A stretch of 64,000 nucleotides of DNA from CAZXLT01 sp964641545. Lineage in GTDB: Bacteria; Patescibacteriota; Saccharimonadia; Saccharimonadales; AWTP1-31. Position numbers and translations under genes: made by a program. The notes under the pieces are model-generated. The model saw only the letters and a list, made by a program, of their open reading frames with translations, did not search any database and had not been told where the DNA came from. The DNA is taken from the NCBI GenBank assembly GCA_964641545.1, contig CAZXLT010000003.1, positions 1-64,000 on the forward strand, read 5' to 3'. This document shows, one piece after another, positions 17,757-25,441 of this stretch (position 1 is the first letter of the stretch; the number at the start of each line of letters is the position of its first letter).

Positions 17757-17782
17757 ATAAAAACGCCGGGCGATCCCGGCGT
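17757..17782 (-). terminator. Intrinsic terminator in the vanX-hisS leader (attenuator)
   Basis: GC-rich hairpin ACGCCGGG/CCCGGCGT (17763-17770 with 17775-17782, 4-nt loop) followed on the minus strand by TTTTTATTTG. It lies between the leader-peptide stop and the vanX start, so it would end transcription before the structural genes. Confidence 0.8.
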
Positions 17783-17807
17783 CATTTTGTTTTAAGACAA
17801 AAGTAAA

Positions 17808-17864
17808 CTAACCGCGTCGCTCCGGCAATGTATGGATATGATGCTGGTTAGTTAAATAAACCAT
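17808..17864 (-). CDS. His-rich leader peptide of the vanX-hisS operon (18 aa)
   Basis: The minus strand encodes MVYLTNQHHIHTLPERRG followed by TAG. Three of codons 8-11 are CAT (His). The ATG lies 7 nt after the TATAAT box, the same leaderless spacing used by many genes here. An 8-bp pairing is possible between AACTAACC (codons 5-7) and GGTTAGTT at the end of the peptide. Together with the downstream terminator this matches histidine-type transcription attenuation, in which ribosome stalling at His codons signals low His-tRNA. It is the expected signal for the hisS gene that follows. Confidence 0.8.
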   Translation of the reverse strand: MVYLTNQHHIHTLPERRG

Positions 17865-17871
17865 AACGAGT

Positions 17872-17899
17872 ATTATATCACTAAAACCTCACATATCAA
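17872..17899 (-). promoter_or_regulatory. Promoter of the vanX-hisS operon
   Basis: TTGATA (17894-17899), 16-nt spacer, perfect TATAAT (17872-17877). Transcription would start at or next to the leader-peptide ATG. Confidence 0.8.
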
Positions 17900-17902
17900 G
17901 CG

Positions 17903-17930
17903 TTGACGGATTGACCCCTGGGTGTACACT
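17903..17930 (+). promoter_or_regulatory. Promoter of the membrane-protein gene at 17961
   Basis: TTGACG (17903-17908), 16-nt spacer, TACACT (17925-17930). It is divergent from, and almost touching, the vanX-hisS promoter. A leader of about 24 nt carries AAGGAG (17948-17953) 7 nt before the ATG. Confidence 0.55.
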
Positions 17931-17960
17931 GTTGGTAATAACTAAACAAGGAGTTCTCCT

Positions 17961-18665
17961 ATGGCAAAGTCAGGCAACGCGCTACCGAGCGCCTTTTCGT
18001 TGTTCTCGAAAAGCTGGACGGGCGTAAAACGTAATATGAATGCCTTTGCAATCGTATATGCCTTACCCCTAATTGCTACGTTAGTAAGTATGTTTAATGC
18101 ACTAGACGGAACGAATAATGTCGAACCAACTGCTGTCGACCTCTCGGCTACATTTGGCGGATGGTCCCCGCTGTCGATTGTCAGCATCCTTGGTGGTGCT
18201 TTTGTGGTGATGATTATTTTTGCGTTCTTGGGTTCGATCCTTCAGACAATGATGCATGTTTTAGAGCTGCAAACTGCTGCTGGTAAAACCGTAGAAATTG
18301 GCGCAGTTTGGCAAACATCAAAACCGCTTATCTGGCGAATGTTTGGTTTACAAATTACAATAGCCGCAATTTTTGTTGGATCTTTCCTGTTGCTCATAAT
18401 CCCGTTCTTCTTTGCGGTGCGCCGTTATTTTCTTGCACCTTACTACATGGTCGATAAAAATCTTACCATCAAAGAAGCATTGAAGCAGAGTGCAGCTCAA
18501 AGCAAGTCATTTGCCGGTGCGATATGGGGAGTTATTGGTGTGATAATCTTGCTGAGCTTTACAGGAGTAGTTCCTGTGTTTGGGGGCTTGATTAGCTTCT
18601 GCCTTGGTATTGCCTACTCCGTCGCCCCAGCAATTAGATACTTCGAAATCAAGAAACACGCATAG
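17961..18665 (+). CDS. Multi-pass integral membrane protein (234 aa)
   Basis: Strongly hydrophobic protein with about four to five membrane segments (roughly residues 28-46, 72-100, 128-152 and 195-226). The segment YYMVDKNLTIKEALKQSAAQSK, which follows a helix and an RRYFLAPYY turn, resembles DUF975/YciC-like membrane proteins, whose function is not settled. The ATG has AAGGAG 7 nt upstream. It is a single gene, divergent from vanX-hisS and convergent with the transporter at 18702. Function unknown. Confidence 0.85.
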   Translation: MAKSGNALPSAFSLFSKSWTGVKRNMNAFAIVYALPLIATLVSMFNALDGTNNVEPTAVDLSATFGGWSPLSIVSILGGAFVVMIIFAFLGSILQTMMHVLELQTAAGKTVEIGAVWQTSKPLIWRMFGLQITIAAIFVGSFLLLIIPFFFAVRRYFLAPYYMVDKNLTIKEALKQSAAQSKSFAGAIWGVIGVIILLSFTGVVPVFGGLISFCLGIAYSVAPAIRYFEIKKHA

Positions 18666-18701
18666 TTTGGACGTATGGGCTTGGTTGAAGCTCGTCTGAT
18701 A

Positions 18702-19649
18702 TTAGCGATGGTGTTGTATCCACAAATGTTTGTGGTGTTTTGAATTGTGAAATTCCACCACAATTACACCTAGAAGTATTAAGATGCCCCCAGCTACCAT
18801 CTCGATAGACAAGTGTTCATGCAAAACAACCACAGGAAGCATAATTGCTAAAAATGTTTCCAAATAGCTCAACGCGCTTGTTTCTGCCGACCCAACATGT
18901 TCGTAGCTAAGCACACCTAAGGCTCTTGAGATTAACGCTACAGCAACCCCAGAATATAAAACAGAGCCAATAAGATATTTAGACTCTTGAAAGTTGCTTA
19001 AGTTGGGTATGCCTTCGTTACTACCTGTTGCAAGCCAAAGCAAGAGATTGACGATAATAATAATCCAAGCAGTCATGCCAACTAACGGAATCATCGGTAT
19101 TCCCCCGTCGTTCGCTTTCTTATAGTGAATTATTGCCATTGGAAAACTAACTACATTCAACAATGTAAGCGCCGTTGCCGTGGGGTAAAACACAAAAGTT
19201 CCGTTTTGCTTTAGGGCAACGGGAAGAAGTATCATAATCATTGCTCCAACCGCGCCCAAGGTGATGCCAATTACCGCTCGTGGTGTAATTTTTTCGCCTG
19301 TTAAGCGCGCAGAAAGAACCACAAAAACAATAGGAGTCAGAAGCGTCAGCATAGAAACGTAGCTTGCTTGACTTAACTTTATTGCCCAAACAAAACTAAT
19401 CACAGCTATAGACATATATAAGCCAGACATTAAAGTGTTCTTATATATTGAACTTTTAATTTTTCGTAGCTTTATCAGCAGATATGGCAGAGTCATAACT
19501 GCAATAGCTGAAAATCGTAAAACATTAAATAAAAACGGGTCAATTTCTTTAGATGATGCAACCTTAATAATCATGGCATTCGGCGCTGCTAACAGTGTGG
19601 CTGCAAGACCTGTGAAAAACCAAACGTGTTTTCTTTTTGTTTTTGCCAT
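18702..19649 (-). CDS. EamA/DMT-superfamily transporter
   Basis: 315 aa, about ten membrane segments in two repeated halves, as in drug/metabolite (EamA) transporters. It would export or import small metabolites; the substrate cannot be read from the sequence. The ATG at 19649 (MAKTKRKH) was chosen over one six codons upstream because TATACT then ends 8 nt before it, matching the leaderless pattern of the region. It is downstream of the tRNA-Leu gene. Confidence 0.9.
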   Translation of the reverse strand: MAKTKRKHVWFFTGLAATLLAAPNAMIIKVASSKEIDPFLFNVLRFSAIAVMTLPYLLIKLRKIKSSIYKNTLMSGLYMSIAVISFVWAIKLSQASYVSMLTLLTPIVFVVLSARLTGEKITPRAVIGITLGAVGAMIMILLPVALKQNGTFVFYPTATALTLLNVVSFPMAIIHYKKANDGGIPMIPLVGMTAWIIIIVNLLLWLATGSNEGIPNLSNFQESKYLIGSVLYSGVAVALISRALGVLSYEHVGSAETSALSYLETFLAIMLPVVVLHEHLSIEMVAGGILILLGVIVVEFHNSKHHKHLWIQHHR

Positions 19650-19657
19650 TTGATCTA

Positions 19658-19663
19658 AGTATA
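19658..19663 (-). promoter_or_regulatory. Leaderless-type -10 box of the EamA transporter gene
   Basis: TATACT 8 nt before the ATG. No good -35 is visible. Confidence 0.5.
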
Positions 19664-19683
19664 GCAAATGCTGACTTAAATTT

Positions 19684-19768
19684 TGGTGCGCGAGAAAGGA
19701 CTTGAACCTTCACGCCTTGCGGCACTAGCTCCTAAGGCTAGCGTGTCTACCAATTCCACCACTCGCGC
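19684..19768 (-). tRNA. tRNA-Leu (anticodon UAG)
   Basis: An 85-nt cloverleaf with acceptor GCGCGAG/CTCGCGC, anticodon loop CTTAGGA with TAG at 19732-19734, a long variable arm typical of class II tRNAs, T-loop GTTCAAGTC and an encoded CCA end. It decodes CUA and possibly other CUN leucine codons. It stands alone between rsmD and the EamA gene. Confidence 0.96.
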
Positions 19769-19839
19769 GCATTGTTGCGACACGCTCGCGTCTCAACGAA
19801 ATCTATTCGAAGCAACGACTAGCATATCAGAGGCATATT

Positions 19840-20373
19840 TTAGCCAATTTTCTGGAAAAAGACCAGCTGAATGTCTCCGTAGTTGCTTGAGTCAACTTCT
19901 TTGAGGCCATCAATTGTTGGCGCAAGCGACTTGCCTGGCCAGGACAAAATACATATACCACCAGGTTTGGTGTGTAGTGCTAATTTTCGAACAGCTTGCA
20001 GCTGGAGTTTATCGTATGGCGGATCCAGCAATACTAAGTCGAACAATGCTCCGGAGTTAGTATTTGACCAGCTGCTAGCATTGGCTCGAACGAGTTTAGT
20101 TTTGCTGCTTAGATCTAGCGTTTTAATGTTTTCCTCAATTGTAATTTGTGCTTGACGTTCCAACTCAATCAGCAGTGCACTTTCTGCTCCACGACTGATT
20201 GCTTCGAACCCAAGCGCACCGGTGCCGGAAAAAGCATCTAAGACTGATAGGCCTTTAATATCGCCTAACTTGTTGAATAAAGCACCCCGGACTTTGTCGC
20301 TCATAGGGTGTGTTTTATGACCCTTAGGCGATTCAAAGGAGCGTCCGCCCAATGATCCAGCAATAATTCTCAT
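19840..20373 (-). CDS. rsmD: 16S rRNA (guanine(966)-N2)-methyltransferase
   Basis: 177 aa Rossmann methyltransferase. Signature pieces are MRIIAGSLGGR at the start, the SAM-binding LDAFSGTGALGFEAISRGA and the catalytic LDPPY (about 116-120), all typical of RsmD, which modifies 16S rRNA in the 30S subunit. The ATG overlaps the stop of the previous gene (ATGA), so it is translationally coupled to it. It is last in the recG-phospholipase-like-rsmD operon. Confidence 0.93.
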   Translation of the reverse strand: MRIIAGSLGGRSFESPKGHKTHPMSDKVRGALFNKLGDIKGLSVLDAFSGTGALGFEAISRGAESALLIELERQAQITIEENIKTLDLSSKTKLVRANASSWSNTNSGALFDLVLLDPPYDKLQLQAVRKLALHTKPGGICILSWPGKSLAPTIDGLKEVDSSNYGDIQLVFFQKIG

Positions 20374-21194
20374 GACTTCTTTTGAATAAGCTTAGCGTCG
20401 ATGAGGGCAAGATACCAAGCGAGCGTAACGGTTTTAATAATGGATGGAGCTAGTTTATGCCGGACATCATAGGCAAGCTTTGTTGTCCAGCCACGCTGAT
20501 GGTACCTGTCGAACATCTCAAGTATTGCAACTTCGCGAGCTGTGCGCTTAAACCACTCACCAATGCCGATTTCTTGAGCAGTGTTAATCTCATCATCAGT
20601 TGGCACTGTATCGCTAAAAGTAAGCGGAACAATCAGGGTTGAGATACCAAATTCAAAAAGACCATGAGAGTTGATGAGTCCTTTGGGCCCCCACATCTTC
20701 CAGTTATTCTTAACCATTTCTTTCTTGGTTTCGCCGGGAATAACAATTTTATCTTTAATGGTAGTGCGCGTTTCTATGCCTTCGCCACCACGAAGCTCAG
20801 TTAACTTTTCCTCGTACGGATAGTGATGTGCTGGAGTTAGCCCATCTACCAGCGCATGGGCAAGCCAGGCAGCTTCAAAGGCAACACGCTCTTTGTTGTC
20901 TTTCTTGAGCTCTGCAACAAGTTTTTTATAGTGGTTATTAATGAGCTCTATAAGTTGAGAGTCATCATCGTCGAACGGGCTGTAATAGTGCCACGGTTCA
21001 TCCTTGGCTGGGCTTTTGCGTTTTATGCCGTCTGGGCCGTTCTTGCCTTCGAACTGTAAAATTTTTTTGCTTGCAGGAAACAAACTGTCGTCGTCGAGTA
21101 ATTTAGTAAGGTGGTTGCGTGCAACGCGGTCTAGCTTTTGATGAGCTCCAAGAACTCTTCCAGAAGCACGCGTTAATGTGGTGCCAGAATACAT
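20370..21194 (-). CDS. Possible Zn-dependent phospholipase C/S1-P1 nuclease-like protein
   Basis: 274 aa, unassigned overall. The central motif AHALVDGLTPAHHY has the H-x3-D-x3-P-x-H pattern of the zinc phospholipase C/P1 nuclease fold, and other His/Trp/Asp clusters (EPWHYYSP, a C-terminal YHQRGW) could supply more zinc ligands. An early GAHQKLDRVAR helix would fit such a helical metalloenzyme. No signal peptide is visible, so action inside the cell is likelier than secretion. It lies 10 nt after recG and overlaps rsmD by 4 nt. Fold assignment rests on one motif. Confidence 0.7.
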   Translation of the reverse strand: MYSGTTLTRASGRVLGAHQKLDRVARNHLTKLLDDDSLFPASKKILQFEGKNGPDGIKRKSPAKDEPWHYYSPFDDDDSQLIELINNHYKKLVAELKKDNKERVAFEAAWLAHALVDGLTPAHHYPYEEKLTELRGGEGIETRTTIKDKIVIPGETKKEMVKNNWKMWGPKGLINSHGLFEFGISTLIVPLTFSDTVPTDDEINTAQEIGIGEWFKRTAREVAILEMFDRYHQRGWTTKLAYDVRHKLAPSIIKTVTLAWYLALIDAKLIQKKS

Positions 21195-21203
21195 ATAAAT
21201 AAA

Positions 21204-23240
21204 TTAGTTAACTGTTGTGACGGCACGTAACCTTTCAACACGAGCCGCGATATACGTATAGTTTACCAGCTTTTCATTCCTTTTAAGAAATTCTGCTACT
21301 GCTTTTTTTGCGCGTTGAACAAGCTTTGTATCGTTAAACTGAGCAACCTTCAGGTCTAGCTGACCGTGTTGTGCTGTCCCGTACAGCGCTCCAGGTCCTC
21401 TAATTTCTAGATCTAGCTCTGCCAGAGCAAACCCATCGTTCGACCGTGCTAGCGCACCAAGACGCCTCGACGGTCGGTTGTTGTCGCTCAGCATCACAAA
21501 ACAATGGCCTTGATGCTCCCCCCGCCCTACGCGACCTCGTAGCTGGTGTAGTTGGGCTAACCCAAAACGCTCTGGGCTTTCGACAGCCATAACACTTACA
21601 TTTGGCACATCAACTCCAACTTCAATGACGGTTGTGGTGACTAATATATCTATTTCTCCTTCGGCAAATTTTTGCATGATTGCTTGTTTATCATCCGCTT
21701 TTAGCTTTCCGTGCAACACTTCGATTCGGTACTTCTGAAGCGGAGAGATGTCTAGCTCTTTTTTGACCTCTGCAACCGACTTTGCAGGTAAGCCATCTGA
21801 CTCTTCAATGAGCGGACACACAAAAAAAGCTTGTCGTCCTACTTTTAGTTCGGCATCAATAAATGCATATACTTTTTTCCGGTCAGTAGGTGGAGAAAGT
21901 TTAGTAATAATTGGCAATCTATTTTTGGGTTTTTGGTTTATGGTAGAGATACTGAGTTCTCCGTATAAGGTGAGTGCCAGACTTCTCGGTATTGGTGTGG
22001 CGGACATTGTGAGGATATGTACAGCGTGACCCGCCTTTACTAAGAGCTTTTTGCGTTGGTCTACTCCAAAGCGGTGTTGCTCATCAACGATAACAAGTCC
22101 TAAGTTATGAAGCTTAAGTTTTTCTTGTATCAATGTATGAGTGCCCACGATAAACTTTACTGTGCCGTTTTCTATTTTTTTCTGAAGCGATGTTTTCGCC
22201 TTTGGTTTTGTTGTGCCGGTCAGAAGCGCCACCTGAGCGCTAAGCCCCAATGGATCGAGCATGTTGTGAATAGTGTTGGCATGCTGCTGAGCCAAAAGTT
22301 CGGTTGGAGCCATAAATGCAACCTGAAAGCCCTGTTCCATCGCCATCAATGCTGCCATGGTAGCTACAACTGTCTTGCCTGATCCGACATCTCCTTCGAT
22401 CAGCCTGTTCATAGGTTCCGTTTTAGCCATATCTAGGTAGATTTGCCAAATGACCTTGCGCTGATCGTCTGTCAGATTAAACGGCAAATGTTTTACAAAG
22501 TCTTTAGCTAACTTTTCTTTAAACGGAATCTCCAGCGCATTGTGTTGGTTTATTTCATCTTTGCTAATCTTTGCTGCAAGAATGAGGCAAAAAAGCTCCT
22601 CAAAGCCAAGCCTTTGTTTTGCGCTGTCGAGCGCCTTTAGTGAAGACGGAAAATGAACCTCTTTTATTGCGCTAGCCAGCGTGGGTAACTTTTCTTTAGC
22701 AACTAACCAAGCGGGCAACGTATCGGTATCTTTTAGTTTTGTTAGTATGACCCGTACAAGTTTGCGTATTTGGTTTGTTTCAAGATTGTTTTTTTTATGC
22801 GGGTAGACAGGAACAATACGTGCAGTATGTACAGGAAAATCACTAACTTTTTCGCAGCTGGGATTCATAATACTTAGGTGCTGCCGTGATAACTCAAACT
22901 GACCCGAAACAAAATATTGCACATTAGGTTCAATTGCATTTTTTCGATAGGGTTGGTTAAACCAGATTATCCGTACGCTGCCAGTATCATCACTCGCTAC
23001 GGCTTCGGTTATGTGCAGTCCTCGCCGTACGTAGCGGCCGGTCACTTGTTTAAACGTTGCCTTAATTGTCACCATACCTGGGCGTAGCTTTGAGACTTGT
23101 ACCACGTTTGAATAGTCTTGGTACTTTCTCGGATAAAACGAAACCAGCTCTTCTATACTGGAAATACCCATCTGTTCCAGTTTTTTACCTACAACCTCGC
23201 CCACACCAGAGATGCTGTACACAGAGTCACTTAGCAGCAT
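21204..23240 (-). CDS. recG: ATP-dependent DNA helicase RecG
   Basis: 678 aa helicase that remodels stalled replication forks and branched DNA. An N-terminal wedge/OB domain (about 1-150) is followed by the helicase core with Walker A GDVGSGKT, DEQHRFG (motif II) and the C-terminal QLRGRVGRG region. The length fits RecG. TATACT ends 6 nt before the ATG, so the message should be leaderless. It is first in an operon with the phospholipase-like gene and rsmD. Confidence 0.96.
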   Translation of the reverse strand: MLLSDSVYSISGVGEVVGKKLEQMGISSIEELVSFYPRKYQDYSNVVQVSKLRPGMVTIKATFKQVTGRYVRRGLHITEAVASDDTGSVRIIWFNQPYRKNAIEPNVQYFVSGQFELSRQHLSIMNPSCEKVSDFPVHTARIVPVYPHKKNNLETNQIRKLVRVILTKLKDTDTLPAWLVAKEKLPTLASAIKEVHFPSSLKALDSAKQRLGFEELFCLILAAKISKDEINQHNALEIPFKEKLAKDFVKHLPFNLTDDQRKVIWQIYLDMAKTEPMNRLIEGDVGSGKTVVATMAALMAMEQGFQVAFMAPTELLAQQHANTIHNMLDPLGLSAQVALLTGTTKPKAKTSLQKKIENGTVKFIVGTHTLIQEKLKLHNLGLVIVDEQHRFGVDQRKKLLVKAGHAVHILTMSATPIPRSLALTLYGELSISTINQKPKNRLPIITKLSPPTDRKKVYAFIDAELKVGRQAFFVCPLIEESDGLPAKSVAEVKKELDISPLQKYRIEVLHGKLKADDKQAIMQKFAEGEIDILVTTTVIEVGVDVPNVSVMAVESPERFGLAQLHQLRGRVGRGEHQGHCFVMLSDNNRPSRRLGALARSNDGFALAELDLEIRGPGALYGTAQHGQLDLKVAQFNDTKLVQRAKKAVAEFLKRNEKLVNYTYIAARVERLRAVTTVN

Positions 23241-23246
23241 GAGCTT

Positions 23247-23252
23247 AGTATA
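23247..23252 (-). promoter_or_regulatory. Leaderless-type -10 box of recG
   Basis: TATACT with 6 nt between it and the recG ATG. Confidence 0.55.
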
Positions 23253-23271
23253 GTCTTAAATAGACTTGTCG

Positions 23272-24057
23272 TTAGGCTTTTTTAACTAGAAAAAAGGTAC
23301 TTGGACCAAAGTATGCCTTAGCCAACGGCTGTTGCATTGCGTTTTCAACCGCAAGCATCACCTGCATTGGCACAACTTTCTTAAGGCCAGGTAGTCGTAG
23401 GTTCGAAACAGAAAGCGTTTTTTCGATTTTAAGTCCCGCGTGAGCGAGTTGCTTGATTACTGTACGAGGGTTATGATTCACAAACGGAATTTCATCTTTT
23501 GTTTTATTTTTCTCAGAACGTATGTCAACAGGCTGCAATGGCAGCTTTTTGCCTCGCAGCGCATGCTTTAGCCGGTTACGTGCGTGGGTATAGTTGGCGA
23601 CTTCCAGGATAATATAGCCATCATCAGACAGTACTCGGGCTAATTCTTTAAACGATTCTGCAGGATCTGGGAGGTGATGCATAACTCGGATAACTGTTAT
23701 AAGATCTACGGATTTGTTTTTAAACTTTAGATCATCAGATTGTGTCAAGACTCGGTCAATTTCTGGATGGTCTTTCAAGAAGTCCTTAGCAATATCGAGT
23801 TGCTGTTGACTTGGTTCGGCCAAACTTACTTTGTCCGCATAACCTTTAAGGAAAATGCATAGCCGTCCGTAACCGCCACCAATATCTGCAGCGTGCTTGA
23901 AATGTTTTCCCTTTAGTAAACGACTGATCGCAAGCCGCTCTGACTCGTTTTCGTAATCGCGCCCATTCCAATAATGAAGGTAGTTGTGGCTAGGATCATT
24001 ATATTGGTCTGCTTTTGTCTTCGTGTTTTTTTCGGTAGTTGTAGTTTTTTTAGACAT
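23272..24057 (-). CDS. SAM-dependent methyltransferase (class I)
   Basis: 261 aa methyltransferase. The SAM-binding motif I is AADIGGGYGRL (about 56-66), the acidic strand-2 residue is in SLAEPS, and DLITVIRVMHHLPDP resembles motif IV of the methyltransferase-11 group (UbiE-like). The C-terminal part (NRLKHALRGKK, HNPRT) is probably substrate-specific. The substrate is unknown. TATACT ends 7 nt before the ATG. It lies between tyrS and recG with its own promoter. Confidence 0.88.
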   Translation of the reverse strand: MSKKTTTTEKNTKTKADQYNDPSHNYLHYWNGRDYENESERLAISRLLKGKHFKHAADIGGGYGRLCIFLKGYADKVSLAEPSQQQLDIAKDFLKDHPEIDRVLTQSDDLKFKNKSVDLITVIRVMHHLPDPAESFKELARVLSDDGYIILEVANYTHARNRLKHALRGKKLPLQPVDIRSEKNKTKDEIPFVNHNPRTVIKQLAHAGLKIEKTLSVSNLRLPGLKKVVPMQVMLAVENAMQQPLAKAYFGPSTFFLVKKA

Positions 24058-24064
24058 AGATGCG

Positions 24065-24070
24065 AGTATA
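24065..24070 (-). promoter_or_regulatory. Leaderless-type -10 box of the methyltransferase gene
   Basis: TATACT with 7 nt between it and the ATG at 24057. Confidence 0.55.
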
Positions 24071-24072
24071 CA

Positions 24073-25323
24073 CTATTTTTTCGTTATAAGAACCTGTGTG
24101 TTTTTACCTCTTCGTAGTACCAGGTGTCCTTGCACAAAGTCGTTCTCATCCAACTTTTGTTTTCCGTCAGCGGCAACTTTGTCATTAATGTATATAGCGC
24201 CTGAGGCTAGGAACCTTCGCGCTTCTGTGTTGGAGCTGGCAAGTCCAGATTCAACCAATAGCTCTACTAGTGAGTTTTCGTTGTTCACTGTAAATTCTGT
24301 AAGTCCTAATCCCATAAAATCATCTTTCGAGAACCTATCGTAGTGCTTATTGCTAAACAATTGCTTTGCAGCCGCTTCGTTTTCTTTCGCAAATTGTTCC
24401 CCGTGTACGAGCTTTGTTACCTCGTAAGCTAATCGTTTTTGGGCAGCGCGGGATGAACGATCTGTATTAAAATCTGTCATAACTTCATTGACTGCTTTTT
24501 GGTCTAATTCAGTAAAGACTTTCAAGTAATCTTCTACGCTCTCGTCATCAACATTTAGCCAAAACTGATAAAAATCATACGGTGTAGTTTGATCTGCTGC
24601 GAGCCATATTGCACCACCTTCGGTCTTTCCAAACTTTTGACCAGTAGTCTTGTTGAGAATGAGCGGAGTTGTCCAGACGTGAGCTTCGGCACCTGTTAGA
24701 CGTCGGATTAAATCGACACCAGCGATACTATTTCCCCACTGGTCTGAACCGCTTAACTGCAACGTTACACCTTTTGTTTTGTTCAAGTGTAAAAAGTCGA
24801 ATGCTTGAATCAGTACATAACTAAATTCTGCGTAGCTAATTCCGTTTCCACCCTCTGCTAAACGTGTTTGAACAAAATCACGACTAAGCATTTGTCGCAT
24901 TGGTACGTGTTTACCAATGTCCCTCAGAAAATCAAGGTAATGCATATCCTTAAACCAATCGAAATTATCAACAACCTCAAAATCGAACCCTGCAAATACT
25001 TGCTTATATTGCTCAACAATCGCTTGCTTGTTCTTAGTTATTTCTTCTGGCGTTTTCAAATTCCGCTCGTCAGCCTTGCCATCTGGGTCGCCAATTAGGC
25101 CAGTTGCGCCACCGATTAAAAGAATCGCTTTATAACCGTGTCGCATAAAGGTGCGTGCCATCATTGCAGCCGCAAGGTTGCCAATCTGCATAGAAGTTGC
25201 ACTTGGGTCAACACCAAAGTAGAACGTACGTTTCGTTTTGTCTAACTCAGTAGGATCGGCAAACGTTGTTTGATTGGCAAAACCTCTCCAGCTGAGCTCT
25301 TCGCTTAAAAGTTGTGTACTCAT
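24073..25323 (-). CDS. tyrS: Tyrosyl-tRNA synthetase
   Basis: Class I synthetase, 416 aa from ATG 25323. The tyrosine-site motif FGVDPSATSMQIGNL contains the HIGH-equivalent, the KMSKS-equivalent is KFGKTEGG, and SGSDQWGN is typical of TyrS. A C-terminal S4 RNA-binding domain ends the protein. Upstream in-frame residues are poor in family features and were rejected; TATACT ends 8 nt before the chosen ATG. Divergent from the PBP gene. Confidence 0.96.
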   Translation of the reverse strand: MSTQLLSEELSWRGFANQTTFADPTELDKTKRTFYFGVDPSATSMQIGNLAAAMMARTFMRHGYKAILLIGGATGLIGDPDGKADERNLKTPEEITKNKQAIVEQYKQVFAGFDFEVVDNFDWFKDMHYLDFLRDIGKHVPMRQMLSRDFVQTRLAEGGNGISYAEFSYVLIQAFDFLHLNKTKGVTLQLSGSDQWGNSIAGVDLIRRLTGAEAHVWTTPLILNKTTGQKFGKTEGGAIWLAADQTTPYDFYQFWLNVDDESVEDYLKVFTELDQKAVNEVMTDFNTDRSSRAAQKRLAYEVTKLVHGEQFAKENEAAAKQLFSNKHYDRFSKDDFMGLGLTEFTVNNENSLVELLVESGLASSNTEARRFLASGAIYINDKVAADGKQKLDENDFVQGHLVLRRGKNTQVLITKK

Positions 25324-25331
25324 ATGAAACA

Positions 25332-25337
25332 AGTATA
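25332..25337 (-). promoter_or_regulatory. Leaderless-type -10 box of tyrS
   Basis: TATACT, 8 nt before the tyrS ATG. The -35 is weak. Confidence 0.55.
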
Positions 25338-25403
25338 CCTCAAGGCTAAATACCCTATCCAAATATTGCACAATAATCTGCTTTAGGAATTGCTTGTGTT
25401 TGC

Positions 25404-25409
25404 TATAAT
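25404..25409 (+). promoter_or_regulatory. -10 box of the PBP gene
   Basis: TATAAT with TTTAGG 16 nt upstream. A leader of about 25 nt holds AAGGGG (25423-25428), 13 nt before the ATG. Confidence 0.5.
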
Positions 25410-25441
25410 AAGGATCATATTTAAGGGGAAGAAACATACTA

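Noticed and set aside
17757..17782. Terminator for plus-strand transcription
   Set aside because: The strong T-run is on the minus-strand side and no plus-strand gene ends here; it fits the vanX-hisS leader instead.
17726..17871. T-box riboswitch upstream of vanX-hisS
   Set aside because: No T-box sequence (AGGGTGGNACCGCG-like) or specifier-loop layout was seen, while a His-codon leader ORF with a terminator explains the region better.
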